Positions 16,795-31,340 of a stretch of 64,000 nucleotides of DNA are shown piece by piece. Below the pieces are notes generated by a model. It made no database searches. It saw only the letters and a list, made by a program, of their open reading frames with translations, and was not told the DNA's origin. Made by a program: the position numbers and the translations under genes. Position 1 is the first letter of the stretch, and every line of letters begins with the position of its first letter. The stretch spans positions 1,452,501 to 1,516,500 of the forward strand of contig NC_072458.1 in NCBI RefSeq assembly GCF_027596085.1, read 5' to 3'. This stretch comes from Anoplopoma fimbria (taxonomy: Eukaryota > Chordata > Actinopteri > Perciformes > Anoplopomatidae).

Positions 16795-19700
16795 CAGGGG
16801 TAAAGGGGTAAAGCAGTCAAAGTGAGGTTAATTAGTCACAGAATTATTAACCTGTAGGACCTCACACATTAACAGTTGCATGTGAGTTTTAAAAAGCGAC
16901 CCCTTATTTGCTCTTGAGCCCCGGGCAGGAACAGTTTTGGGCCGGTGAAAGCGCATTAATTACAATACATTAGCCAGTTCGGCTCCCCTGCTGTTACCGA
17001 TCCATGCTCTATCACCTCATCTTTCAGTGAGGCATTTTAGATCCAGATATAGCCAAGGGAGATGGATTGAAAGTCTGCAAAACATCCAGACAAGAAGTCG
17101 GTTGCGGTATGGGGGAGCTGTGAAAGTGAGTCTGTCGGCAGAAAGACACGACTGTACCTTTCCGGCTGACCCGTTGGTGCACCTAAACTCAATATGAGCG
17201 GCTGATTAGGTAATTGAAATGCAAGAGTAGAAAAATAATCTCATAAAAGGTGATCTGCTTCCACCTTTCCAGAGCAGTAAATGCTCAGCAAGACCGGCCA
17301 TTAAAGGAACACATCACCCCTCTCCAAAAAACATTACTAAAGACATTACTAGCTTTGTATAGTTTGCTCATCATGTGACAAATTAGAAATTAATAAAAAA
17401 GATGGAGATTTATGGATTGGAAAATACATCCAGTGAGGGAGTTGTGTTTCAGAGGGAACTGTGGAGATGACCTCATCTCAGAATAAAAACTTCTATGACA
17501 CCCAGTAATATAAAATCCTGCAAATCAGAACGATCCCCCCGTCTCTCTCTGCCTCGTATGTCTCAACTGGCAACCTCAGCTCTTCTCTCTCCCTCTCCTG
17601 TTGCTCTTATTCTCTCCTCCTTAAACCTCTCGCTCTCCACCCCGCTCATTGCTGGTGTGAATACTTTTATTGTTTGCTGCCAAGGCCGTTTCCAAGCAAT
17701 TCGTTTCTTTTTTCCCCTCTAAGTCCATCGGTAGTGACTTCTACTCAGGTCTCTGTTTTTCTTAATTAATATAACAGCAAGTGAGTGAGCAGAGACAGCG
17801 TGAAAAAAGCCGCGCTTCGGCTATGACTTTAGCACAGTACATAGTCAGTTTACAATCATAATGCAATTCATAGTAAGTTTTGAAACAATTCATTTTTGAT
17901 TTCACGCAAAATAATTAAAATGGCTTCTAACGGACGTGGATTTTGTCGGTTGAGGAATTATAATGTAATCTAGTCGTAAAGGTGTAACGCAAGTTTGGCT
18001 GTGGTTGCTCAAGTGTGAAATCCCACAAAATAATAAAGAGCAGGAAAGCATTGCTATTGTTACTTGAAACTAGCACAATGTCTCCACAGAAGATTGAATA
18101 TTCTGGTCCCCAACTGGGATTTTTCTAAAGTAATCTTCAACCCTACAAAAATGTTCTACTAGTTAGCCAAAGACCTTCCCCATCTGTAGGTAGTATGCTA
18201 GTGAACTGGGCATGCTAACTTTTAAAGCTAATGTTGCAGAACATTAACACACAGTTCTAACACTCCATTCTTTACACGTTGTTACACATATTGACTTGTG
18301 GTTTTGATTCGTAAAGGCTAAAAATAAGACACCACACTCCAAGCTCTTTCCATTTTGGTCTTCTTAGAGCCCTGTGAATTTTGCATTTGGAGATATCCAA
18401 AAGCCTGACAGGCCGGATGTGATCTAAAGTGCTGGGTTGGGCTTGGTCTCTGTTATGTCTTTTGTTTCTTTGCCATGTCTCCAAGTAGCAGCTACCTTTC
18501 TCACTTCAAGGGGTGGGTTGGTTTGCTTCTGCCAGAATTGGGCCTCAGGCCAGAGAACACACAGAAAACTGACAAAAGTGAGACAAAGAAAAGAGCTCCA
18601 AACAAGCTATCGCACAAAGGAATCATGACTTTACTCATAACAAGTTTTTTTTCGCAACATAGCTTCATTATTTCCAGTGTCAAAATATTCATGGTGGCAG
18701 TTCATCCAAAAGGCAGATCTTGCTGTGGCACGGAGTCAAGACCATTTTGAGTGTGTGTGCATTGGTCTATTTACAATTCAGTACTCTGAAGGTGAGAAAT
18801 GTTCCGGGGTGCTTAAATAACACGACTAAACCCGGAACAATCGCACACTGTCAATTGTTCCATTCTTTTTTGCCAAGACTGGAAAAAATCCCAGGCTGTG
18901 CGTAGCTGGGGATGACTTCCAGGAGGGAAAAGCCCAGAAAAGTCCTCGTGTAGTCTGTTTCTATCAAAGGATTCCACAGTTTAACACTCCATGAAAACAC
19001 TAAGCTAATTCAGATCACATTGTCAAAAGGCTGCCACTGATTGAGACGGAGGGAGATGGAAACTTGTGTCAACGGACTTGGAGAAGAGGACGAAACAGAG
19101 GAAAAGCCATATTGACTGTAAACGAAATTCAAGCAACAGAAGGGGGGAGAAAAAAAGCAAGAAGCCATGAAGAAGACATGAAGTCATTACGACAGGCAGA
19201 AAAGAAAGACTGGGAGATGGGGGAGAAAAATGAAAGGGGAGCAGAAAGTAAAAAGCTTTAGCTCTTGATCTCCCCGTTGACCCAGTTCAGATGCGTGCCC
19301 CGCCAATCATCTCACACACTCCTTCCGCTGGCAGCCGAAATGGCTTCACACGTATATGCACACGTCGCGCACACACAGACACACACATCAGTTGGCAGCA
19401 AAACAGAGAGGGAGGCCTATTTTTCTGTCCGAGGTTGGATAGAAGGGGAGAAAGAAAGCGGTAGAAGGGAGATTATAATTTAATAAGGGGCAGGAAATCT
19501 TGGTCAAATCCCCCTGAAGGAGCTGAAATAACTCCGTGCTGGAGGCTACTGGACTATAGACCGACAAGGCTCCATGTGAATGGGCTTCTCTGGCACAGGC
19601 AGCAGGACAGACGACCAAAAAAGCAGACAACAGACCAGGAAGAGAGAAATCCCACCCTATCGTGGTTTAGGGCATATTCCTATATAAAATACTGAGCCAG

Positions 19701-21189
19701 CAATTTGTAAATCCATAGTATCAGCTGTGTGACTCCTGCTGGATTTAAAGTGATGGATTTCGCGGTTAGCATTAATGCAAATATGGCTCAATGCCCAAAT
19801 GTAAAAATATACTTTTCATCTCTCTTTTGCCTATTTATGAAACACAGTTCATTTTCCGGTTTATTAAGGCATGTGTTTTGAAAAAGTTTTGAAAAAGATT
19901 TTGTTGGTTATAAAAAGATAAATTAAAAAGGTACATAAGTAGCCATAGCCACCACAATCAAAATGATACCACAACACTGGTCTCTGCTCCCTTGTCTAGT
20001 AAACTGCAGTCCTAAAACAGAGCTCTGGTCCAGAGTTTGTTGACATGCTAAGACTACATTAGCAAAATGATTCAATCATGTCAGTCACCCAAAATATCTA
20101 TTTGAAGTAGAATGTTAGCAAACATTTGCTAACATTAACCACCATAAGCTCCTGATCATACCAGACCAATGCCATAGCAACAAAAATCTTGAGTGTATCC
20201 AAATGATCAGGAGTGCATGTCATTAGATGCTTGCTTCGCCCTTTCATTTGTCAGAACAGCGTTTTTCATCTTTCAAGTCTCAATTCGCAAGCACAAAAAA
20301 AAAAAAATACACATGAGGGTAATTACTCAGTAAATGACTAAAGAAAAGATTTGAGTTACCGCAATTGCTCATGCCAATGTGAAGCCTGAAGCTCTCTCTC
20401 GAAAGTCCACAATAAGAGGAATTAACTCAATGCATGTGTGCTTTAAAAAAGCCAAATACTGGTAAAAATGAGCAAGTAAGTGAACTGTTGTTGCTCCAGA
20501 GCTCAGACAGCGTGACGCAGGGCCATCAGAGGATGAGGGATGGGCTGACATAAAGCGATGCTGTGAGCTCTTGGACACCATCGAAAATATGTTGCTCTCT
20601 CTCAAATAGTGTGTGAAGGCGAGGGTTAGTGTAGTGTGTGTTTTTGCACTTGGGAGTCTTTATATAACACCTAACATAGTTGAGGATATCAGGTCACACA
20701 GGCAGTGCACCCTCCTCCATCACTCCTCTACCATGTTTTTCTCTACTTTAGAGGGTAAGTGGACCTCTGTGCTCAAAAACCTCTGTGCTCAAAAATCACT
20801 TGTCCCCCCTACCACCTCACAATATGTTTTATAAGAAATTAATCGGATGGTTTTGAATCACAGTTAAAGGAACATTAACTGCTCATTGGCCCCTGTTTGA
20901 CTGATCACTCACTTAAAATGCTGCTGACCCCAGCAGGGTGTTTCAGCCTCCAGACCTACCCAGCTGAAAAAGCCCACAAAGCACCTCAAACACACACTCA
21001 TGCATATTAACATACAGTTCATAGCCCACTCTGACTGTGGTCCTCGCTGAGGCCCACCCCACCCAACATGATCAATGCAAGTCTTTATTAGCTGCTGGCT
21101 AAGAGCTCTGGCTGTGTAAGAGGACACTGCCAGTTCTGGCCTCACACCTCCCAAAATCCACCGCTGGGCTGCATAAACATGGTTCTGTG

Positions 21190-21289
<100 letters not shown>

Positions 21290-24200
21290 TCTGTCCATAT
21301 AGTTGTAAAGATAGTGTTAAGATGTAAGATTCTAAGAAACAAAAAATAGAATGTAAGGTGTAAAAAAAAATTTGTGTAACAGCCACAAACACAGATTTCT
21401 TGTACAGGAGACGAAACATATTATCGCTTATGATGCAATATAATGAATACTAAAAGTTTCTAGTGGGGTTGTTGACACAACGGTGCAGTGTCAGTGAAGC
21501 AAGCATGTGATAAGTGGGACTTTTATGGTGGCTGCATCTGTGCAGTCATTATCAGTCTGCTTTTATAGTATTAAACACATAAAAGAAGCTATTTGGCTGC
21601 TGACGAGCACCCACGGGGCCATGAACAAACTGTGAGAAAACCGTGTGAATATGTCCCGTTGGAGTTGTATACGGTGGACTCACGCCAGGCCTTATGAAGG
21701 CTATAAGAGCCACCAGGGAGCAGCACAGGTCAGACCAGACAGTATTTGGAGATGTAGCAAGTGTCAGATACTTTGGATGGAGGATGGGATCATGCTCAAT
21801 CTTAGTTCACACATTGTTACTGGTTGTCTGATTCAATGTCTGTATCACTGTGTGCCTGCAAGTTGTAAACAAGTACTGTACTGTCGATTGAACAACACAC
21901 GCAAGCAGACAATGCATATACATATAATCATATCACCACACATACTGTAAATAGCAGAAGTGTAATTGCCTTGATACATCAATTTACCAACTATTGATCT
22001 GCTAAAGAAAATATATTCACATTTACTCATTCTGGCTTACTCAATAATCAAACAGTTTAAATATATATAAATATCTAAAATATTTTTATAAATATAAATA
22101 CATTTTATTAAGATCATATTTAAGATTTAAGAATATAAACAATATTTTGATCATAAGCAGTTCAGTAACGCTGCCATCAAGACTAGGAACTCACCTCAAT
22201 GACCACAATTTACCCAATTTACCACAATTTTGGCCCACCTATATAAAAATTATTACAATATTCTGAATCATAAGGCTCTTGTGATGAATTGGATACAAAG
22301 TTGTCAAGACTATGACATTATAGGAGTGCCAGACATGTGCATATGTTGTTGGGGACTATTTTCAGCTGCGGATTAATGCAAATTTGGTACATGAGTATTT
22401 ACAGCAGCAGGACGGTGTATTTTATATTGACTCAAAGTAAACATTTCACCCAGTGCAACTTTTCAGTGAATAATAAGCAGCTAATGTTCTTAATGTGTTT
22501 CTGGTTCATCCAGTAACCCCTCAACACTAAAAATGCAATAAGTTGAGACATTTCCTTGTTAAAGTACAACTTGTTCACCAGGTCAGTCAATTAGAAACAG
22601 ACCAATATGTAAACTTGGCAATATCATGATAATACATTTCCAAAACAAAAGAAAAAAAGGCGAGCAACAGCCAACATATTCATTAAACTATCTGAAATCA
22701 TATTTGAATTATTTATAGTAATTAGCCATGATATTCCTGATTTTAGACAGAATACATAATGGGCGTGCTGTTTGCCAATTTGCTTGTGATCCATTAAGAC
22801 TGTACAGGCGTTGTTAAATGTCAAGGAAGGAAAAGGAGACAGAAACGTGTTGGTTTGCCAAAAAACACAGAGTCTTGTTTCAATAATCACACTTTGTGCA
22901 GTGAGGAGGAGGAAACAACAAAAGAAAGTAGCTGAATGAGATGCTGCAGATCTGCAGCCAGGCCAAACAACAGAAAGACCACCGCCAATATAATGGACTC
23001 CTGGACTTTCTAAAATAAAGGCAAATCTTTTTCACCACACAATATATGTTATATCAACTCCACACAATGGTGCAAAGTAATAAATTAACTTAGTAAGAAA
23101 GTTACTGTATTGGCCGTCCCTTTGATTTGTCATGTCCTGTGCATTATCTGGGTTGCTAAACCAAACACAGACAAGTGAGAGGCTGAGGATGAAGATCACA
23201 TATTGGACAGTGGAGTTTGGGAGGTGAGACGCAGAAAGAAAAGAGGAATAAATCAGTCCAAGCTTGGAGCAGGACACAGTAAGCGTGCCTCGTAGATACA
23301 GGGGTTAACTCTATATGTCCTCCCTAAAAACGTATCTGCTCTCTCCCTCCCTGACCCTTGCATCTCCCTCTGACCTTCCCTCCCGTCCTGTCAACACCCT
23401 CTCTGCTCTCCTTGTTCAGTTCATTTGTGTGTGATTGATTTCACTGGGGCTCCTTTTTATATTAAAACCAGATCTCCTCGTCCCCTGTCTCTTATCACCA
23501 AAGCGCAGTCATCAGGAGGTGATCAGAGACACACAAAGGAATGCTCCAGTTGGGACAAGAGATAATGACGACGGGCGATCAAAGGCGGCAGGGAGTTGAC
23601 ATGGTCAGTCTGGGGACAGTTTAAGGGAACCAAAAGTTTGCTGCAAAAATACTGTAAACTATTTACTCTGGATGTGATTTTTAAGGTCATCGGAAATGTC
23701 TGCATGCTATACGAGAGACTTTATCGTAAGTATGATTCAATTAAATTAAAAGTAATTATTTGGACATCTGTTACTGCTGTAAACACCAAAAAACAGGACA
23801 AATTTATGGTTTATGAGCTGTAAAAGGGTCTGGTCTGCTCTCAAGAATGTTGAGTTTGAGTGCTTTTCATCAGGAAGGAGGGGGGAAAAAAAGAGATTTT
23901 AATGACAACAAACATTCAGATAATTATGTAGTGTTGAATGAACTCCATTTCCTTGTTCACCTGCCTCACGGAATTCCCGCAGCGCTGGCAAGAGCCAATA
24001 AACCAGCACATGCAACCTTTGCGAGGCCAGATGCAATAATAACCTTCTCATTATGCATTCTGAGGCAAACGGATGAAATTAAGTGGAAAAATAAAGAAAT
24101 GCTGGAGATGCTTTTTCCTTTTCTAGAATGGTGGGATCTGTGCTCGGTGCTTAAATCAGATCATATCAGTCTATCTAGCATGACGGAGCGGCAGTTATGG

Positions 24201-25202
24201 GAGGTTATGATAAGACTGAGGGAGTCTGCATGCATCTAATGGTTCATTAAGGGCTGATTCTCAAGATCTGATATGTGTTTATCTCCAACCTGGCAGCCAG
24301 AAGAAGGGGACATTCTTGGGAGTCTGGAGTTATTTTAGATTGATGGGCCCTCGCTTAGATAATCACCAGACCAAAGGAGGGCTGAAGCAGCTTCTTTGTC
24401 TCCACTTGGCAGCTGGAGGGGACGGGAGGATTGGTGGGAGGAATATGAGAGTTAGAGAGGAATAAAACTTACACCACAGACATGAGAATGAGACACATCC
24501 TTGGATAGGAGAGGATCTGTGGGGGAGGATGGATGGACACTGAGAGGCAGCAGAGGCCAGGCTCCTTAAACTAGAGCCTATCCAGAGCAAATCAATCAAA
24601 GCAGACACAGAGACTGGTGCTGTTGGCTTTACAGGCCTAATGTGCATGAGTTCTTAAAAAAATATTTTGACCTTTGGAACATCTGGGTGACACAGCTGTT
24701 GTTCTGAGTTTAAAAATAGTCCATATTTTTTTATATCAATAGATCACATTACTACTTGTAATGTGTGCAGTGCTCAGCACCTAACAGCAGACAGACACAG
24801 TTTGATACTAGCTGGTGAATATAGTGGAGCATTCAGCAGCTAAACATCCAGATGTTTTCCAAGCAGGTTAAGGTGACGTCTCGCCAACCGGGGCAAACCA
24901 GTGACGGCCTCTCTTCTCCCCCAACAATCATCGATAAAGACTTTTTCTTGTTTATTTTACTGTTTTATGTTCTCTTTCAGCTGTACACCCAACATTTCCT
25001 GATTTTGCTGCTTCAGAATAAAGCTTTCAATTTACAAAATATTAGGGGACTATTATTGTGAAGAATTTATAGGAAATTCCACGTTTTTATCACTCCTTGG
25101 ACCACTAGTCAGAGCCATAGACCAGCACACAAGAGAACTGCATCATCAGTGCAAGACACACCGTCAAGCGGGTAATCTTGTTGTAATAGAGATTATTATC
25201 CC

Positions 25203-25275
25203 TACCGTGCTGGGCTGACGGGCCTAGTTGAACCGAGTCAGGCCAAGCCAGCACATGAGTATGGAAAAGGGGCTT
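25203..25275 (+). mobile_element. Possible fish DNA-transposon end (GAACCGAG-GCCAAGCC type)
   Basis: CCGTGCTGGGCTGACG followed by AACCGAGTCAGGCCAAGCC and ATGGAAAAGGGGC resembles, from memory, the end of a nonautonomous element common in percomorphs (CGAACCGAGCCGAGCC then TGGAAAAGCGGC). It is short and diverged. Confidence 0.35.
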
Positions 25276-25400
25276 TAGTTAGCGAAGTTAGCTAAATTTT
25301 AAAGTGAAGTAACATTTCATTCTTGTGTTTACAGATTGTTTCTGCTGCTCTCAAGTGGCTTAGAAATTCTGTTATTGCAAGTTTAAGAGGTCCCAAAAAG
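25276..25400 (+). repeat. Interspersed repeat copy A (CTTGTGTTTACAG...CTGCTCTCAAGTGG)
   Basis: This stretch shares with 38600-38720 the order GTGTTTACAG, TGTTTCTGCTGC, CAAGTGGC and AGAAA. The shared text is similar to a known fish repeat segment containing CTGCTGCCCCCAAGTGGCC. The element's ends are not clear. Confidence 0.45.
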
Positions 25401-27849
25401 CTTAATTACTGTACATTCATTCTAGCACAAGAAAACTTCTGTGCAATATAAAGGGTCTAAAACGGAAAATTAATAAAGAGGGAAAGGTATACCTCCATGA
25501 AGTCATATTCAGGCCTTCCAGCAAACTCTCCAAGGGTGGGAGTCTCTGCTGTGTTATTACTCCAAACAAACCGAAATGACCGACCCGCCAAAATAAGGAA
25601 TGACAGAGATGAAGAGGGGATTTGAAGGGAGAAGTGGGTGTTGAGTGACCTCTTTCCCAGAGTTTGTTTACAAGTTGTCAGTTTGCAAATAAGCGCAAAG
25701 TGGAGCAAGGGGGTAACGAGCCAAGTGCGGTTGGAACACCGGCTGGTCGGGAACAGTGACTCAGATTAGGTCGACCATGTGATCTTGCCCGGTCCAGGCA
25801 GATGCCTCCGATCTACGTGCAAATGTGCAAGTGAGATCACCGATGAGAAAATATGTAATTTCCTCTGGGGTACAACCCTGTTAATGATCTGTCAAATTTT
25901 ACACACAGCAGACTTTATGTTCTGTTAAACACCTGATACTTTAACAACTACAGAATGCGACTCAGTGAGTACTTCTGTGATTCATCCTGAGGCAGTCTTT
26001 TTTATTTTATTCTGAAATACAGACCTACACGGCAGACAGGTTTAACAGTGTGCCGTTTTAACTGTCACAGCAAAAGATATCATCTGCAGAGTAATTAAGG
26101 GACTTGAATGGTTTCCACTGAACCAAGCAAAAATTCAGAGATACTTCCAATAACTGACAGTCAGAGAGACAGTAGAGGGGAAAGAAGCAAAGAAGAGGTA
26201 GACAGAGAGAGGCAAAGCTCTTTACAGTTCCTCGGGTGACATAGAGCAGGCCGCTGCGGGAAAACCTCAGCTCCTTCATTCACTGTGGTCTGAGAACATA
26301 AAAAGCACCACACTGTTTGATCTCCAGACTTGAATACATCTCTCAGCTTCATAAAAAAACAACACAGCTTTGGAAACCATATTCCCCAATTATTCCCCCC
26401 CATAACCCCCTTTTTCTACAGCTCTCCCTCCTTCCTTCCATTCCTCCCACATTAGCGATTCTGTCTCTGATATCAAAGGGTGGATGAAGATTAAAGTCTG
26501 GGTGAGGGGAAAAGTTGCGTGGTATGGGGCAGCTCGGCACTTTGCCACAGCTTTAGATAGGGCTTGATCCACGGAGTTATTCGCCCTCTGCCTGCCCACC
26601 ATTAGCTCTGTTCTAGGGACCGAAAATGGCTGAGAAATGAAGGTGGGACTTTTGTTTCCTCTCATCCAAGCCGACATACTTGACACATACGCAGAATGCT
26701 CCGTTACCCAGTCACACCTCACGCTCTTACATCTCCGGAAGGATTTAAAAGTCTGTGTCTGGGAGGAATGTGACCCATAGCACTGTAAAAGCAAGCAATG
26801 GCTAAGCTTTCCTTTGAGCCTCCAGCCAGCTCTGCATTTTTACATTCATCAACCAGCATCTGCCCACCAGCTAAGCACTTGTCAGTCAAAAAACACCAGA
26901 CCATCACCACCTTCACGCTTCCAGCTAAGCATGCACTGTGACTCCCCATGACATAGGAAATGTCACCAATTATGAAGCAGTTGGAAAGGTCAGAGGGTCA
27001 AATCGAATGTCGGTCACGTTTAAGGATCATGTTTGTTAACCTTGTCTCTCAGCTGGTCTATGCAATTTCTATACCACATAAGAGAGAGGTATTTACATCT
27101 GGATCTGTCAGTATTGCATATTTTAAAGTACTTTTTTATGAGTAAGAAGGAGATTCTTATACAATAAAAGTGCAGTTCAATAAAGGTTACACTTTTGGCA
27201 TTTAGCGGGTCTTTCTCTCTCATAAGATTTGAGGGTGTCTGTGATCCAAAAAATGATGCAAACAGCATTCCCATTTCAATTAATGGTATGTTTCCAGTAG
27301 CCTTACCCTAATTGGGGAGGAGAATTTTATAAGCGGGCTAATTAACATACCACCACCCTTTAAAGCTGACACCCAGAAAAAACACTTACATGCCCTAATG
27401 GTTGTTCATTATGAAAGAAAATCTGTTAATGGTTTTTTTTCTTCACTCAGTAAGCAAATGTTTCTTCCCTTTTCTTCCCTTTCCACTGTGGTTTGCCACA
27501 ATACAGGCGGATTCAAAATGGGTTCCAGAAAATCCACACAATTAAAGAAAAAGGTCCTAAACTGTGTAGCTTTAGAGAGTAATTTTCCATAAGTGACTAA
27601 AAACCCCAAGTAGGTGTGATAATTCTACTAAATGTAGATTACTTATTTGGTGAAGAAACATTTTTGAAATGTGGAAAACAGGCAGAACCTATAAAATCAC
27701 TGGCTTCAAAAAAGTGACATGAATAAAGAATATTATTCAAAACCAAATGTTTTGCACTTGAACCAGACTATAAGAACCTACTGCCAAATTATGGTGTTGC
27801 TCTAGATGGATTTTCAAAGTTATTTCAATTAAAATGTCAACACAACTAA

Positions 27850-28040
27850 AGTAAACATCATGGTTGTGCTAGAGGGAAAAGTTGGGAGATCACCAAAGTA
27901 TTTTGTAAACGTCATCTAGGAAACATTGAAATCTGTGCTAAATTACATGGCAATACATCCAATAGAAATTTCAGTCCGAACCAAAATGGTGGACAGACCT
28001 GCTGACCGACATTGCCATCACCAGAGCCATGTTGCAAGGC
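27850..28040 (+). repeat. Teleost interspersed repeat, ACCGACATTGCC family
   Basis: The order of segments is diagnostic: ATCATGGTTGTGCTAGAGG, AAAAGTTGGGAGATCACCAA, ATGGCAATACATCCAATAG, TTTCAGTCCGAACCAAAATG, then GACCGACATTGCCATC and AGAGCCATG. I know this as a high-copy repeat in spiny-rayed fish. It carries no ORF. Confidence 0.65.
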
Positions 28041-30770
28041 TTAAGAGGAAGATTATCTCACACCACTAGCTTTAATAAAATGACATGTGATCAAAGAATA
28101 TTCTTCATAAACAAGTTAAAACACATGAAAAATCGATATCACCCCACTAGCAGATATTCAGAAAAAAACCTAATAACTAGCATGTGTACTTTGCACTGTA
28201 AAGGACCCAGTCCCAGGGTAACCACTAAAACTCACTCCTAAATTACATAAGAGATTTGGGAACATCATCATGTGTGATTACTACTGCCATCACTGACTTC
28301 AAAGACAGAAGGAGAGTAAGGGGGAGTGTTTGCATCAGTGGAAACCCTCAAGCAATCCTCTAATGCTACCAGGACCACTTCCATACCGCATTCTGGCTTC
28401 TTATCCTCACTGACCTCATAAAACCTTTTCAAGCACAACACAGTCGTCGGGTAAAAACAAAAAGCAGAAAGAAATTGTTTTTTAGCTTTAACGCCATGTA
28501 TTTAAGTAATTTCATTGGCTATGAAAGAATTTCACGGACCCATTACAACATGTGGCTCAATCAAGTGCTTGGAAGTTAAAATTTGCAAATGTTCTTAGGA
28601 ATATTGCCATTTTTGTCCAACAGGGACAATTCTTACCGCCAAATGACTAGTGGCATGAATTACCACAAACACACACGTACTGTAAGAATGACAGTAAACA
28701 GTAATCAACTTCAAAACAGCAACAGCATGCCTAGACACATGGGTTTTTCTCCGTCGCACATGGGCCAGTGTGTGTCTATGAGAAACAGGGATATAGTAGG
28801 AGACGGGTTCAGCCTGCAGACTCTGCTAGGGCAAATTATCTTGTTCCTTCTAATGGAAATCCTAGGCGTTAGCCAAACTACACGCCAGCCTTTAGGTATG
28901 AACCTTCCAACTAATCCACACCCCGTTCTCCCCCTCTCTCATTCCACCAAATATTTTCATAGGACATTTGACTTCAGTGGCTGGCTATTAGTTCCACAGG
29001 TGTGGAGAGACAAACTCCATTAAAACTACCCGCGACATTCCACCACTGCACTTGCAATGGACCAATTTAATTTCTCTCATTACGTCTAACCATACAATTC
29101 ATACTTTACCATACTCCATTGTCACCATTGTCCATTCTGCCATTCCTTTTAATGTAATCAGTCACCAGATTTCAAAATTATATGAATTTAATAGTTCACT
29201 CACTTGGGTTTCTCTGTGTATGAACATGTGTGTGAGTGTGTTTATTGCTACAGTAGCTGGAAATATGCAACCAGCCTTCTCAACTGCGAGCTGTTGTTGT
29301 TTTAAGCCCCTTGGAGGTCTCTGTATCACTCCCACTCAAGCTGGCACGGGATACAAACTGCAACCAGATGGAGGACTTCTGCCATTGTTTTCCAGTTGAG
29401 CAACACCACGCTTGCGGGCAACGCAGATGGGAGGGAGGTGGGTAAGAGCAACATGGACCAAATCTAAGATCTGTGCTGTAAGGGCATGCATTTATGAAAA
29501 TGGACTGGATGTCCAGTATCTCTGTCTTTTGTATCCCATGTTCTCTCACCTTGCAAATGCCAACAAGTTTCTCTTATTCTCCCTCTTGAAGAGTGAGATA
29601 ATGCTAGAACATAACTGAACGAACATGTGTGAATGAAGGCCTTCAAACAGAGAAATCCGTCCGTCCAGAACCAAAGGCATGAATGCAGCCCACAAACGAC
29701 CCCGAAAGGAATTAAAGTCCAGCGTATGTAAATTGCCCACAAAACTTCACTTTCTTTTAAAATCCCTCTTCTGCTGCTGAAAAAGCAAAACCCAGGGCCC
29801 AGTCTGACGCGTTTCTGTAGGGCGATGCTGTATGGTTTGGAAGCCAGCGTGTTTACTTAGGTTTGGAGAGGAAGGGGTGAAAACCCCAACACTTTTTTTC
29901 CTATGCAAACCAAGAAGAGATGGGGACAGGAGACATCAACTCATGCTCAAACCATGAATTTATAAAAACTTTACATGTGTTGGAAGTGGTGCGTATAAAT
30001 GAGAACAGGATAATAGGTGTTCAGTGAATCAGAGGTAATGGCTTTTGAATGGTCTGTAAAAATGTTCTGCGGTCTGAACATCAGAACAATTGTGAGGGCC
30101 GGTGTGCATCAATGAATATATTTATATAAATAAATAAAAAAGCAGGGTTTTCATACCTGCAATTAGACAACAGGAGATTTAAAGGTTTTGCCAGGATAAT
30201 CTCTCTAAGTTCCTTAAATGTGTTGTTTCATTTGTGAAACAGGTGAAAAAAAGTTGTGTCAGTAGCCTTGTGTTTGTTGTTGTAATGCTCATTTTGACCA
30301 CAAGTGGCTGAAGTATACCCCTACCCATTATTCAAAATAGGACTAAAAGGAATTCATGTTTTCTTCCTGGTAAGTTTCAATTTACATAAATAGCTAACAC
30401 AAAATATATTACCATTTTGTTTAGGGCTCATGGAGAAATGCAATTCAGCTAGAAGAAAACAGGAATGGTTTTAGTCCGACATAGCACATGGGCTAAAGTT
30501 TTCACAGATGAAAAATAAAAAACACAAGGAACTATATATAAGGAATATATTTTCATTGGTTCTTATGTCACAAACAAATAACAGAAAACAAATTAGATCA
30601 GACTTAGATAAATGATCACCAGAGTCTCTCAGGGCTTCTGCACGGATCTCTCTGAGGCAAAGTGAAAATGGAGGACAAGAATAAATATAGGTGTTACAGG
30701 GCATTAAGAGCATAGAGGAAGACATTGTAATACAGTGCATTGTCAAAGGGGCATGGTTTGCTATAGGGTA

Positions 30771-30998
30771 AGTTCACCCAAATAAAATAATATATATATG
30801 TATAATTTCACATACGGGATTCTAGCTATGTAGACAGTTTATATGCTGGATCAGTGCAGTGAACACCACAAATTAAATTCTATTCATCAGTGTTATATTA
30901 GAGGAGGCACACCTGGAGAAGTAAAACCAAAACTATCTGCATGGTTAGAAACCACTAGCTGTAAGTCACAAAAATGTCCTCTGTAATTTGGGTGAAGA
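30771..30998. mobile_element. MITE-like element with 11-bp terminal inverted repeats (TTCACCCAAAT)
   Basis: TTCACCCAAAT at 30773-30783 is perfectly inverted as ATTTGGGTGAA at 30986-30996. The interior (CACCTGGAGAAGTAAAACC, GGTTAGAAACCACTAGCTGT) resembles a common fish fold-back repeat whose ends read AGTTCACCC. It has no coding capacity and is a nonautonomous, old copy. Confidence 0.55.
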
Positions 30999-31325
30999 AG
31001 TAGGAGGAATTTCATGCTTCAGAGGCTGATTTGGGGGAAATAGAAAAAGGATCAAGACATAAAAAAAAAAAAAGAAAGACTCAAGCCATAAAGTCGAGGA
31101 GCACATCTCCATCGCCATGCTCTTTATTTGCACTGACTTTGCTATGCTAACACTGTCCAGGATCGCGTGGTATGAGAGCGCTGTGTTTTGACGGCTTTTC
31201 ATAGCCCTTCAGTTGAGAACAGTGCAAATAGACATAATGCCAAAATAACAGTTGTCGGAATGCAACGCTCCATATGCGGTTGTTGGCCTTGGATGGAGAT
31301 TTAAGGTCGTGAGGCAGACGGATAA

Positions 31326-31340
31326 CCCCCCCCCCCCCCC
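31326..31340. repeat. Poly(C) run, 15 bases
   Basis: An unbroken run of 15 C, prone to sequencing length error. A run of 10 C is at 57304-57313. Confidence 0.95.
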
